The notes beneath the pieces were generated by a model, which saw only the letters and a list, made by a program, of their open reading frames with translations, did no database searches and had not been told where the DNA came from. A program made the position numbers and the translations under genes. This document shows, piece after piece, positions 50,300 through 60,269 of a stretch of 64,000 nucleotides of DNA. Source of the stretch: Angiostrongylus vasorum (taxonomy: Eukaryota; Nematoda; Chromadorea; Rhabditida; Metastrongylidae); contig JADANN010000197.1 in NCBI GenBank assembly GCA_018806985.1, forward strand, positions 17,501 to 81,500. The letters run 5' to 3'. Numbering within the stretch: position 1 is the first letter of the stretch; every line of letters begins with the position of its first letter.

Positions 50300-50520
50300 C
50301 CTGAGTTCGGCCCCCGCGCCCAAGGCTCACCGAGCATTCCGTCTTTCTGGGGTCGGCAAATTGGCACCACGCTTGTCTGGGAGTAGAGCATTGGTAACTG
50401 ATTCGGTGCACTGGTAGACCACCGCGACTCAATGGAATGCATTCAGTCACCTCTAACGATGTTTGATGAAGTCGAGTGCATGTTGGATCCCTCAGGGACA
50501 TATCAACGACTAGAACTTTG
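50300..50520 (+). repeat. Family A SINE, head-truncated
   Basis: CCCCCGCGCCCAAGGCTCAC, GGGTCGGCAAATTGGCACCA, CTGGTAGACCACCGCGACTC, GGATCCCTCAGGGACATATC. It begins at the B-box region. Confidence 0.82.
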
Positions 50521-50799
50521 TGCTTTTTTTTCCTGATATCCATGTCAGGCAAGACTATGTAATATTTGAGTTGACTGGAAAGAAAGGGATGAGGCGCAGT
50601 GTGCAAAGTAAAGTCGTGGGAATAGGTGTAGTTGCGGTGATCTCGTTCATTACGTGGAAAGCCCAACTCATCCAGGTACACATTCGACCCCATCGTGAGC
50701 ATATAAAGCCTGTAATCTCTTCCGGGTCGGGAAATTGCTACCAGCCTTGTTTTGGGCAAGCTCACTCTCTGCACTAAGTGGGAATGCCCATATACGACT

Positions 50800-51005
50800 G
50801 CTAAAGGAATCCAGAGAGAATCTGCTCAAACAGCATTCAGCGACATTCATGACGAATACAAAAATTCTCAAGCAATAGCTGAGGCTACATGTAAAAAGTC
50901 CGCAGGTCTTCGTGGACGGCCGATGTGAGGAACTGAATCAGATGCAAGCAGTGTTCAGACCGGTACACCGTGATACCCGTGTTGTCAGGTCATGTAACGA
51001 TACTT
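50800..51005 (+). mobile_element. Possible RTE-type LINE 3'-end relic
   Basis: GCCGATGTGAGGAACTGAAT, CAGATGCAAGCAGTG, then GTTGTCAGGTCATGTAA, which parallels 56075-56157. No open frame. It directly precedes a minus-orientation family B copy. Confidence 0.4.
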
Positions 51006-51290
51006 ACTTACTTGATACTTGAATGACCCGTCCTCACTGTTGTGGGGGCCTCAGCATAACCTCCATTTTTCGGAGATTTGCTGGTTAAGCCACTTTGGTT
51101 CCCTGCAATTTCGAGGTCGGTATGGCTAAAATCTGCCGCAGGTCTTCACCACCACAGGCAGTCGCAGCTCGTGTGGATCAGAGGGAGATTTGCCACCATC
51201 CGACTTTGATACCAGGACTGTGGTGGAGCCTAGTATTGGTTTATTCTTAGCTAGGCTTCCTGATGGAAACGTCTGACTCCTTCGCAGGCT
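51005..51290 (-). repeat. Family B element, 5'-truncated
   Basis: The 3' tail is ACTTACTTACTTGATACTTG on the plus strand; the body runs to AGGCTTCCTGATGGAAACGT and stops. Confidence 0.87.
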
Positions 51291-51415
51291 TATAGCGGTA
51301 ATAATAATAAAGTTTGGGGTGTGGTGGACAATTTCTGAAATGCAACGGTTACTGGGTGATGTCACTCGAAGGCTTCACTTCTGTGCGAGATAAATTATTA
51401 TAGAAATAAATTGCC

Positions 51416-51752
51416 TCCCAACGGTTTACCACCTCAACGTGGCTGGGAGGTGTTCATGGGTGTCGAACTGCGTTGTACAGCGGGGAGATTCGTCCGCCCC
51501 GCAGGGTCTCCCAAGCTGAGAAGGAATCCGGCGTTTCCATGAAGAAGCCCGACTAAGAATATGCCAATACCATGATCCACCACCATCCTGGTGAAACTAG
51601 CACCTGTGGTGGTGACGACCTGGGACAGACTTCGACCAGGCTGACCTCGGGGCTCCGGGGAACCAAATGGCTCAACCAGCAAAACTCTGGAGAAGCGGAA
51701 ATTATGGTGGAGCCCGCGCGACCAGTGAAGACAGGGCGATCCAAGTAAGTAA
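51416..51752 (+). repeat. Family B element, internally deleted
   Basis: CCTCCCAACGGTTTACCACC to GATCCAAGTAAGTAAGTGA. Around 51597, about 45 bp present in other copies (through GATCCACAAGG) are missing. Confidence 0.88.
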
Positions 51753-51807
51753 GTGATAAATTATCATCATTTCTCCCCCTTTGCGAATTGTCTATTTAAG
51801 ATTTCAG

Positions 51808-53126
51808 TGATGTCCTTAATTGCGAAATGCACTTTGGGGCTTACATTCCAGACCATGGAGCGGGAGATCGTTTGCCTGGATTGTTTTATTTGTCAGGTGT
51901 GTGTGTGTGTGAATGTAGTTTTAGTCTTGAATACTCTATGCATGGAACTTTACACTTCGATTTTGCTGATGTTACTTCAGGATTGACCTGTACTCATGCA
52001 AACTTTATGGAGAAATCTGGTTTTCAGAGGTACGCTAGTGAATACGGAATAATTGTCGTTCATCCTGACACCTCTCCAAGAGGGGTTGACTTGCCGGGAG
52101 ACAGCGATTCATGGGATTTTGGAAAAGGTAATATCGTAGTTTATTCAAGTTTTTTTATGTTTTTCTCCATTGGAGAGCAACGTAATCTGTCCTTACAACT
52201 GTTGAAGGAGCAGGATTTTATGTGGACGCTACTGAAGAGCCTTGGTCCAAGCACTATAACATGTACAGCTATGTTGCTAAAGAGCTACCGGGATTGGTTC
52301 AGCAGTTGCTTCCAGTCGATTTGAAAAGATTAGGTTGGTCAGAGATAAATTTTCTGTCTCATTTCACTTCTTGGTCGACATCAATAACAGTTATCATACT
52401 GTTTATAGAAGCCTCGTTTATTACATTATTTTTCATAAGAGGCTATGTTTAATAGAATACACTTACGTTAGCACTGTGAATCTATAAAGGCCTGTCTGCT
52501 AGGTACTTAGATACTGAGTTATTCTTTGCAGTGTTTTTTGTGGTTACCCGGATTTTGTTGTAGGGATCTTTGGACACTCTATGGGAGGTCATGGTGCAAT
52601 TTCTATTGGATTGAAAAACCCTGATTTGTTTCTATCGATTTCTGCTTTTGCACCTATTTGTCATCCAATGAATTGTCCATGGGGTCAGAAGGCATTCAAA
52701 CTGTACCTCGGTAAGTTCGTTGTTTTGACCAATTTCTGTTAGCAGATTCACATTTAGTCCTGCATATTTACCTCGGTGCTGACACAAAACAGTGGGAACA
52801 GTACGATTCGTCATTGTTGTTGAAAAGCTACAATGGGCCACCAAGAAAACTCCTTGTTTATCAGGTTCCTTGTTTAATAACATATTAGCAGTTCGTGGAA
52901 CTTTATGATCACTCCCAGAAGCAACCAGATTCTCCACTATCGGCAAATTTAGGGTGCCTCTGATATGTTCTTAGCTCAAGGACAGCTGCAACCAGAATCA
53001 CTGATGTCAACAAATCCAGTAACGGTGGATGTACGGACGCAGCCCGGATACGACCATAGTTATTTCTTTATCGCAACTTTCATGGAGGAACATATCAAGT
53101 TTCATATAGCTACTCTAAAGCAGTAA
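51808..53126 (+). CDS. ESD: S-formylglutathione hydrolase / esterase D, N-terminal exon missing
   Basis: Cytosolic serine hydrolase that splits S-formylglutathione to glutathione and formate, the second step of formaldehyde detoxification. Exons: 51808-51896, 51981-52127, 52208-52333, 52564-52710, 52758-52864 (or from 52776), 52953-53126; about 263 aa. It opens in phase 2 with [18 protein letters not shown] after a TTTCAG acceptor, so about 25 residues are encoded upstream and were not found. Family hallmarks: [35 protein letters not shown], nucleophile Ser in [19 protein letters not shown], acid Asp in GASDMF, and catalytic His in [11 protein letters not shown] at 53124. The exon 4/5 junction is odd (see findings) and the donor at 52865 (GTTCCT) is weak. 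The symbol is the human family name. Confidence 0.95.
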
Positions 53127-53889
53127 AACATTAGGGAATTGTTGACTGTTTGACGCATTAAGTGTAGTTACCTAATTACTAGAACTTTTTGGGTTTTCGC
53201 TCCATATTTGTTCTATTTTTTCACGTTGTTTTAAAATACCTATGTTTTATTCATTATGAAATGGCGGCACTAAGAATGTGCATGACTATTTCACTGCTGC
53301 CTGGTAGTCTAACTATTCTTTCTAATTGAAAGAACTTTCTCTTAACTTCGGTATTGATTGGTATCCCATTGCTTTTCTTCAATAAACAAACATGAGGATG
53401 ATATGGAATTTGTTGGCACAATAGCTGACATTTGCGGTTTCGCCTTCTTCAGAGCCTGGAAAGGTCAAATTGATATGCGATCTACTCAGCCAAACACTTT
53501 CATAACGTTAGCAGGTAAGACTTGACATGTAAATTTGCATTAGCATAATAAACACCTTTTTAAACACCCACCGTTTTATTCTTGGCAAGTATTCCTATTA
53601 ATTGGTGGAGAGCAGCCGCGCAGAGTAATAAGTGGGAGAGGACTGTGGCTGTGTTAGGTCATTGAATCAGCCTGAGCTATGGCGAGGTCACGCGTGATAA
53701 CAAAACACTCCTCCATGCAATTCATTTTTGGATTTTTGGAATTACCACAAGGTGCATTAAAAATTTTACGCGCCGATGTCCTGGATTCCCGTGCGAGGAT
53801 AGTGATTTCCACTTTAAAATGTACTCCGTTGTGTTTCTGCGTCCTATGCGCGCCTAGGGGAGTATTTTTTTCAATTTAGATTTACCGAC
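53127..53889. other. Esterase D 3' flank with a family P segment
   Basis: Probable 3' UTR and spacer; an AATAAA lies near 53381. A family P stem-loop on the minus strand spans about 53420-53510 (GCTCTGAAGAAGGCGAAACC, GCAAATGTCAGCTATT) with the flank GCCAAACACTTTCATAACG. Nothing else was recognised. Confidence 0.6.
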
Positions 53890-53892
53890 TAG

Positions 53893-54278
53893 GTGTTCTT
53901 TCAGCGGACGCAGAGCGGGCTAGCCATTTCGCCAACGCATTCCTCCCTACACACTTTACAAGAGATTAGGTACAACGTACTCGAACTCATGAAATCGCCG
54001 TTTCTTCCGTTAAGGCAAACTATGCAGTTTTTCGTTGTACACAGGTGGTCATACAGGCGGTTACAAATTAGCTGGCCTCCTAGAGTGTCCAGTGGTACTT
54101 CTGTCACTTACGGAATTCTCTAGACCGGCCCTTCATAAGCAACGTTTTATAGCTGCACTTATTTTGTTCGAACTAAACAGCAAAATGAACGGAGCCTTGT
54201 ATTTGCTAGAATAATCGTTTCGGAGGTGATTTTTGCTCTTTGCCTGTCTTTGAAATTGGCGCGTCAAATAGCCATTTC
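53893..54278 (-). pseudogene. Penelope-like element C-terminal (GIY-YIG) relic, left arm
   Basis: Reading leftward: FILLFSSNKISAAIKRCL, then after a frame change ICNRLYDHLCTTKNCIVCLN, GDFMSSSTLYLISCKVCREE and CVGEMASPLCVR. The order PFVS..I...L, LVxxRLYD, C-x2-C, GDC-x-VYxIxCxxC, YVGET-RPL-R is that of the linker and GIY-YIG endonuclease of Penelope-like retroelements. It is broken by a frame change and stops. It faces a second copy on the plus strand. Confidence 0.72.
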
Positions 54279-54645
54279 TAATGGCTACGAAACTGTAGCT
54301 TCTCGGCATAGGCATAGACGAAAAATCACGCTACAGAGCGATAATTCTAGCGCGAACCAAGTTCGGTTCATCTTACCCTTTGTTTCAAACGAAATAAGGA
54401 CGCCTATAGAACATTGCTTAAGAAGGACCGATTTAGAGAGTTCGGCAAAAGTGATAGAAGTACTACCGAACACTCTAAGCTAGTTCGTGACCGCTTATAT
54501 GACGGTCTACGTACAGCGAAAAAATTGCATGATATGCCTAACGCTAGAGACAGTGATTGCGTGAGTTTGGACACGGTATACCTTGTAAAACGTGTGGGGA
54601 CGAATACGTTGGCGAAACGGGTAGACCGCTCTGCCTCCGCTTAAA
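54279..54645 (+). pseudogene. Penelope-like element C-terminal (GIY-YIG) relic, right arm
   Basis: FILPFVSNEIRTPIEHCLRR, a frame shift near 54480, then LVRDRLYDGLRTAKKLHDMP and DSDCVSLDTVYLVKRVGTNT, ending LAKRVDRSASA. It has the same domain order as the left arm but independent decay. The arms meet near 54279 at the imperfect palindrome TAGCCATTTCTAATGGCTA. Confidence 0.72.
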
Positions 54646-55205
54646 AGAATTTTGTTTTTTGTTTTGTTTGCTTATCGAAGAAAAATAGTGAAAGAACTCC
54701 ATAGCATACGCATTCATCTCCATTAAATTTCTTGCTTGGTTGAAATTTACTTTTCAAAATGATCTTTTTATAGCTTCTGAGGAAAATATCTAGTTTGAGT
54801 TTAGCCACGGTTACAATAAGTCCCCTATCCTATGTTAAACCGCCTCAGTATAACAAACACGATTTTGTTATGCGCTGAACTGCGATTGAGCTGGAAACTT
54901 TGTAGAAGTCTGGTAGAAGGGCGGAAAATCCGATTCCGATCTGTGAGGATTAAAACGGAAAGCCTTATCAAAGAATCGGCTTTTGTTACTGTACTCGAGG
55001 TGTGCTGGGAAGTTCTTAGGACAAAAAGTGGATCCAATTTTGTGATGCTGTGCAGAAATCATGTGCATCATCTGAGCGTTAATCGTTTCTGGCCGTTTTG
55101 TATTGGTTTTGTAAATGTTCGGTTGGTTCGTGAAACTGGTTAAAACGGAGTTTTTATAATGAAACGATTCAATTTCCTGTCTTATTATAACATTTTGCGG
55201 ATTGT
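54646..55205. other. Unassigned DNA after the Penelope-like relics
   Basis: Overlapping open frames on both strands (plus 54832-55143, minus 54868-55209), neither recognised. It could be further Penelope-like sequence or the 3' UTR of the minus-strand exon ending at 55206. Confidence 0.4.
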
Positions 55206-55346
55206 TCACGTCTTGGGCTTTGAGGCTTTAGCCTTATCTGCATTTGGATTCTCTTCTTCCTCGTCTTCATCATCTTCGTCTCCACTTCTTGATAAGACCT
55301 CGTCGGGAACTTTCTGATCACGAAACATTGTAACTACGAGGATTTT
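55206..55346 (-). CDS. Terminal exon of a charged protein, acidic tract and basic tail
   Basis: After a TTTTCAG acceptor the frame reads KILVVTMFRDQKVPDEVLSR, then SGDEDDEDEEEENPNADKAK and ASKPKT to TGA; 47 codons including the stop. The strong acceptor and strict in-frame acidic run argue for a real terminal exon. An alternative start is the Met in VVTMFRD. It may belong to the Lys/Glu-rich exons upstream (56186-57310), but the intervening ~800 bp hold RTE relics and I could not prove the join. Function unknown. Confidence 0.6.
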   Translation of the reverse strand, partial: KILVVTMFRDQKVPDEVLSRSGDEDDEDEEEENPNADKAKASKPKT

Positions 55347-55589
55347 CTGAAAATTACGCATTATACCAGCTCAAGACCGTTTATCTCTTTTGATTTCCAG
55401 ATTGACCACCCTAATAGGTAATATCCTAGAGCTCGAAATTTCGCATATGAATTTGCAACGATCATACACGAAACGTAATGGTTAAAGATGTCTTGAAATT
55501 CGCTTATAGTTGCTGATGGTTGGGCCCCATACACCACGTTAGCGAACTCCTTCATCTTGGTCTTGAAAGATTAGTATCACGTGTGTGTG

Positions 55590-55675
55590 AGATAAAGATA
55601 TCCCTGATCCATGAAGGCTGCTACTATCTGTTGTGGAGACCTAGGAACGCTCTCGGATTCCAGAAAAAAATCAGG
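55590..55675 (+). repeat. Family B fragment, decayed
   Basis: GATCCATGAAGGCTGCTACT, ATCTGTTGTGGAGACCTAGG and CTCTCGGATTCCAG correspond to the middle of family B. The rest is lost. Confidence 0.45.
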
Positions 55676-55689
55676 TCGACCACCATTAA

Positions 55690-56165
55690 ACTACATTCAT
55701 GAAGAAAAGAATGTCCATTAGCAGCTGATTCCACCCACAAATTCGGAAACATTTATGGGCAGTAAATGCGAGACAACGAACTGATTGGAAGAAGTGCTAG
55801 GATCCGCACAATACATGGTGTGAGGTGTTATAAATAGATAAATGAAAAGTTTTGAGGTAGGAATTCTACAGTAGTGGCTAGAGAAAGGGGTGCTAAGGCT
55901 GTAAAGAGCATCAGCAACTCCCGTCCGAAGTCACGAACTACAATACGGAGATTACTGTTATCCAACTTTTGGCAGGAAGAGTTATATGAAGCTAGAGCAG
56001 AAATGGCAAGATCATCCGTGGATTCCTCAATCCTTTAAACGCTGTTGTTCATATGCCAATGTTCGAAAACCACAGTGGACGATGAATGCGAGGAAAACGA
56101 ATAGTATGCAAGAAGTGCTGGGATCTGCGCAGTAGGTGTGGTGACAGGTCATGTAAAAAGAAAAA
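55690..56165 (+). mobile_element. RTE-type LINE 3'-end relics, two tandem fragments
   Basis: Two similar fragments. The first (to about 55830) contains ATGCGAGACAACGAACTGAT, TGGAAGAAGTGCTAGGATCC; the second (55860-56165) contains ATGCGAGGAAAACGAATAGT, AGTGCTGGGATCTGCGCAG and GGTGACAGGTCATGTAA. The latter translates in part to CKKCWDLRS, like the Trp-Lys-x-Cys-Trp ending of RTE-clade proteins. The frames are broken. Confidence 0.45.
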
Positions 56166-56185
56166 AAAGTGTTCCATCGTCCTAT

Positions 56186-56605
56186 TTAGTCATTTAGGTG
56201 AAGTGTACCCACTTTGCCATCCTTTTGAAGAAGTTCTAACTCTTTCTTGCGCAAATTTGGGTCCGTAGCAGCTGGATCACTTCCACCCGGTGTTTTCGCA
56301 ACGACATTCGTTCCGTGAGATTGCCCAGCCGCAACTGCTACGGGTTCAGTATGTTTTCCATCCTTTAAAAGTTTCGTTTTTGATTTTTTCGAGTTCTTTC
56401 TTACCTACACGAAACCAACCTTTTCAGCTTCTGCGCCATGATGAGGATGTGCAGCATCTCTTTCATCCTTTTCTTTATCTTTACCTTCTCCACCTTCGTG
56501 TTCTACAGGTTCTGGCTTTTGCGTAAAATCACTATCGACTTCGACCTTTAAATGCGTTAAAGCCTCCATTCTTGTTGGAATTGTTATCATTTTATGATGT
56601 AACAA
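56186..56605 (-). CDS. Lys/Glu-rich coding segment with an in-frame TAG
   Basis: From a possible start MLHHKMITIPTRMEALTHLK the frame is EVDSDFTQKPEPVEHEGGEG, KDKEKDERDAAHPHHGAEAE, KVGFV, TAG (56405-56407), and continues in the same frame VRKNSKKSKTKLLKDGKHTE, PVAVAAGQSHGTNVVAKTPG and GSDPAATDPNLRKKELELLQ to TAA at 56186. Composition on both sides of the TAG is coding-like. Either the 15 nt ending in TAG are not translated, or the stop is read through, or it is a disrupting mutation, or the true splicing differs. Unknown function; charged and probably disordered. Confidence 0.5.
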
Positions 56606-56638
56606 ATCAAACCTTATGCACTATAATTTCGGGTTTAC

Positions 56639-56690
56639 CAGTCATTTTCGCTTCATGCTGTTGCTCTACATCTTCTCCTTTGTCCTTTTT
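56639..56690 (-). CDS. Small Lys/Glu-rich exon
   Basis: After a TTATTTCAG acceptor: KKDKGEDVEQQHEAKMT, then a GTAAAC donor at 56637-56638; reading through gives GKPEIIVHK and a later possible GTTTGA donor. It starts with KKDK like the exon at 56818-56988, in matching phase 0. Its downstream join could not be fixed. Confidence 0.55.
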
Positions 56691-56817
56691 CTGAAATAAA
56701 AAAGAAATCAAGTTTTAAGATTACTTGATTTACTACCAGACTACCTGACTACTAACTTGTAAGCTGCCTTCTCTTCTGTCATCACGTATCGCTTACGATT
56801 GATAATGAAAAGCTGAC

Positions 56818-56988
56818 CTTGTCTTTTTCGAGGTGTTCGGTATCCTTGGGCTGTGGTTGTTCTTTAGCACCTTTTCCGGTCAGTGCTTTTTCACCGGGCT
56901 TTGTGCCATCCAGTTTTTCCTCAGGTTCCTTTTCATTTTTTGTAGAGGGTTTTCCTGCCTTTTCCGTGGCTTTATCTTTATCTTTCTT
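56818..56988 (-). CDS. Lys/Glu-rich exon, 57 codons
   Basis: Acceptor ACTCCAG, then KKDKDKATEKAGKPSTKNEK, EPEEKLDGTKPGEKALTGKG, AKEQPQPKDTEHLEKDK, donor GTCAGC. Phase 0 at both ends, so it can be skipped or duplicated without a frame change. Its second half mirrors the next exon upstream (LDGTKPGEK..GAKEQPQPK against LDSAKPDQK..VAKEQAEPK). Likely disordered; function unknown. Confidence 0.62.
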
Positions 56989-57168
56989 CTGGAGTTAAGC
57001 AAACTTAGAATGTTATCTTACATGATTTTCGACTAGTGTTGCGAGAATAACTGACTTATTGACTGCTAAATTCTAAGCTCTCCCTATCTTTTTGTGCTTA
57101 GCTACTGATTACAAGTTTTAATAAATCTAATCTCAACCTTGTCATTTTCAAGCTGTTGAGTGCCTCAC

Positions 57169-57310
57169 CTTGGGCTCTGCTTGTTCCTTAGCAACTGATT
57201 CTCCCGATACTTTTTGATCAGGCTTTGCGCTATCCAAAGCTTTGGGTACTTTTTCCTTCGATCGAGAATGTTTGCCGTCTTTTGGAAGTGATGGTGCTCG
57301 GCCTTTTTTT
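57169..57310 (-). CDS. Lys-rich exon, duplicate of the following exon
   Basis: Preferred frame: KKGRAPSLPKDGKHSRSKEK, VPKALDSAKPDQKVSGESVA, KEQAEPK, then a GTGAGG donor. A second frame is also open throughout; the first is chosen for its similarity to 56818-56988. The acceptor (TTAAAG) is weak. It is the most upstream exon of this group that I can support. Confidence 0.5.
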
Positions 57311-58054
57311 CTTTAATTGATAAACATATGAGTTTCTTTTTAGTCGACTTTCGATTCCTATTTCGAGAACTTTTCGTTTATTCGTAGTTAAACTTGAAGA
57401 TCGTCCTTGCGTTTTATCCTTGCTACCTACCTACCACTCCTTTACTCGAGCGAGCACCATAAAATTCTCTATTAGTTCCTAACACGCACCACTTCTGCTA
57501 ATGGGTTTCGGTGGCCCGAAGCACATGTAGAGAATCGTATGTTCAAGAAAAAATCTAGCGTTTGTTTGAGATTATTTATTCTCCTTTTCTAGCCTCGGAG
57601 AAAAAGGAAGTCAAACAGTTCTACTGTTGTAAATCTGTGCTCTTAACTGGAAGGCCTAATATCTTGTTTTGCAAGCATAGACCTTGTCGTTATCTTAGAG
57701 GAAAACTATTCTCGAGTATGGAATCTCCTTCCAATCGAAATGTATGGCGATCAGTGTGATGGTGAAGTGGAAGGGCCATGGCACAAGGATTTTTGAACTT
57801 CACAGAGAAGATATAGCCGGTGAACCAATTGAATTGATAATATACTGAACCAGGCTAGATTTTTGTTGAATACGGACTATTCCATTGAATTCGTATACAA
57901 ATGATTGAGCTTGTGCGGAAGTTGATGTTGATTTTTACGCTTCCAACCAACTTTTAGCGCCGAGTTCTTAGATGACGTTAAAAGTCTTCATATTCATTTT
58001 ACAGAAAGATTTCGCACTTCTTTTCTGAACTAATACTCTAGTTTTTTACGCTCC

Positions 58055-58333
58055 TATAAAAGGACAAACCTCTCGGCGTTTCCTTGATCCTTGAGAAATG
58101 CGCCATGCATTCGTCTCCAATAAGCATCGTTGGAGGTGATTCAATGTATATCTGGCCTTTACAATGACTAGCGGTGGCCTACCGATGTATCGAGCCAGTA
58201 TTGCTATCTTCTCAGACATGTCTGGTACCAATTTGCCAACCCGACAGGGATGGAAGGCTTAGTGAGCCCTGGGTTCGAGGATCGATCCCGTTTGCATTGC
58301 AGCGCTCCTCCGACCACTGCGCGACACGCGCAC
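58055..58333 (-). repeat. Family A SINE, full length
   Basis: Minus head GCGCGTGTCGCGCAGTGGTC, GGAGGAGCGCTGCAATGCAA, GGGATCGATCC (B-box). Tail CGCCGAGAGGTTTGTCC. Confidence 0.88.
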
Positions 58334-58598
58334 TTTTATACCCCTATGCTATGGTGAATTAAAAGGTTTTCTGATGAAGACGACATTGTCGAAGACTAGT
58401 AGAGTCGGTGGTGACACGTTTCTACTGACAAACGACAAACATTTGAAGACCCTAGTTGTGGCAGATCCGTGCAATACTTCCAGAATACAGTAACGAGGTT
58501 GACATGTCGAAGGAAAAGAATAGATCCTATTACGTTATAGGTGCCGATTTCGTGCTCTTAACGGAGTTATTTTAAATATATTAATTACCTCTTTTTCG

Positions 58599-58658
58599 TC
58601 ATTTTTTCTTTCCTTTAACACCCTTCTTCTCATTGGCCGCTTCCGGATGTTTCGATAT
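58599..58658 (-). CDS. Terminal exon, basic C-terminus
   Basis: Acceptor GCAATCACAG, then ISKHPEAANEKKGVKGKKK and TGA. In phase 0 it joins the exon at 58742. It closes a charged protein, so the exons from 57310 leftward would belong to a second gene unless this stop is bypassed. Confidence 0.5.
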   Translation of the reverse strand: MSKHPEAANEKKGVKGKKK

Positions 58659-58741
58659 CTGTGATTGCGAAAGAAAAAAACTAGCAAAGAATTGATAGTT
58701 TAACGAAATCGATGTTATTCTACTCTAAATGAAGTTTCTAC

Positions 58742-58800
58742 CTTTTTGTCCTCGTCTCCGTCTTCGTCTTCTTCTATCTTATCGTTTATACCAGCAAACA
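58742..58800 (-). CDS. Acidic exon preceding the 58599-58658 terminal exon
   Basis: Reads FAGINDKIEEDEDGDEDKK to a GTAGAA donor at 58740-58741. The upstream border is uncertain (an acceptor near 58798 or beyond). An acidic patch followed by a Lys-rich tail is typical of nuclear or nucleolar disordered tails, but no domain is present to name it. Confidence 0.45.
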
Positions 58801-59539
58801 AAATCTTGATTTTCCTTTTTTTTCATTTCAGCATTTGGAAATATCTGAATTTGTAGCATTGAAAGCGTTCTTATGGCCTGTCACTTGTCTTGATATGCGT
58901 TAGTATTTACAATTTGAAAGAGCTATTGGAGTTATTGGCAGTAAGCTAATCAATAGGTATTTGCTGCACAGTGGATGCTAGTGCGCACAGGATAGTTGGC
59001 AGTATTTAGCAACTATAATAGAACAGTATCTACTGAGCAGATGACTTCCGAAAATTCACGGCACGAGCGGAAAAGACGATACCAAGGGCATACATATTAG
59101 CCTCGTAGAGCACCACCACGATAGACGACGCACTGCTGTACATGGACCTTCACTGATTTCAGCGTTTTTGGGTAAGCCAGACATCTTCTGCATCGTTCCT
59201 GATTCGATGAGTTATATAACGAACTCAATAGTCTATGAATGGTGAAAAACACTGAACAACTCATACCAATATTTAGCGATTTTAGGAATGAAGGACGACA
59301 CATATTACAACACATATTTTGGAGACTTTCCCTATATCGTAGAAAATATCTTCTGTTTCTTACAGCTGTCACATGTGTCTCATATGTGTCTCATGTTCTT
59401 CGTATATTGTTCCACAGTCAGCATTTTCGTGTATTACGAAATTAGCTTCTGCCATAAGTTCTCCTCGGTTGCTTACATATCGGTTTCATATCCATTGCAC
59501 ACATTTTCGACTTAGAATAAGAGCGCTACACACACACTA

Positions 59540-59760
59540 TGTGTGCGCCACACTACCCACATCCACGTGGGCTCCATTTTGCCAATAACCACGTGAGTTC
59601 TACCCACATCTATGTGGGCTCTACCCACATCAGTTTGTGCTTCTCTACAGCTGTGTGCTTCACTGCACCCACATCCACATGGGATCCATCCACATCTATG
59701 TGGGCTTCACTTGCATCCATATGGGATCCACCTACAACCATGTGGGCTCCACCACATCTA
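59540..59760. repeat. Minisatellite of short palindromic units
   Basis: About ten imperfect units built on CCCACATCTATGTGGGCT, each an inverted repeat (CCCACAT..ATGTGGG), with variants such as CCCACATCCACATGGGATCC. Open frames on both strands (HIHMGS/IYVG-like) come from this repeat. Confidence 0.85.
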
Positions 59761-60269
59761 TATGTTACACTTGTAATCGCCTCTTCTTTAGCACTAAATT
59801 TTGTATGCACTTGCATTTGTGACCTTCATAGATACCTTGCTTCGCAATCGGCGTATGTCCGCCTATTCCCCAACCGTATACAAGGTTCGCCACTGCTTTC
59901 TGCATCTATTCCATGCCAGCATCCTCTCCCGCTTCTGCCAGGTCATATTCCGATGTACAATCTCACAGTTTTCTGATTTTTCTGATAGTGTTACGTAAGA
60001 ACTCGATTGCCACTGCATTCCACCCTGCTGTTCTTATCATTTCTACTTGTTGATCACTATGTCGTTTGTATTTCCTTTGCTTACATTTTTTGATGTCACC
60101 ATGTAGTTATTACTGCATTATTGTCGCGATACACAAAGTTTTAATTACCTGTTGAGGTTGAGAACTGCGAATTAATAAAGGACCCGTGTGGTAGGCCGAA
60201 AGAAAAGAAGCAGCTACTACAAGAACCAATTCAATGCAAATATGAAGAGATTTATAAGCGTTATAAGCC

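Larger units (their letters stand above)
48334..51807. other. Spacer between RasGAP and esterase D
   Basis: About 3.5 kb. The first 1.6 kb is T-rich without a recognisable element. From 50005 it is a stack of repeats: two family A SINEs head to head, an RTE-tail relic, and two family B copies in opposite orientation. The missing 5' exon(s) of esterase D should lie here, but I could not find them. Confidence 0.6.

Noticed and set aside
59540..59760. CRISPR-like array
   Set aside because: Units are contiguous, imperfect and without unique spacers, in a nematode genome: a minisatellite.
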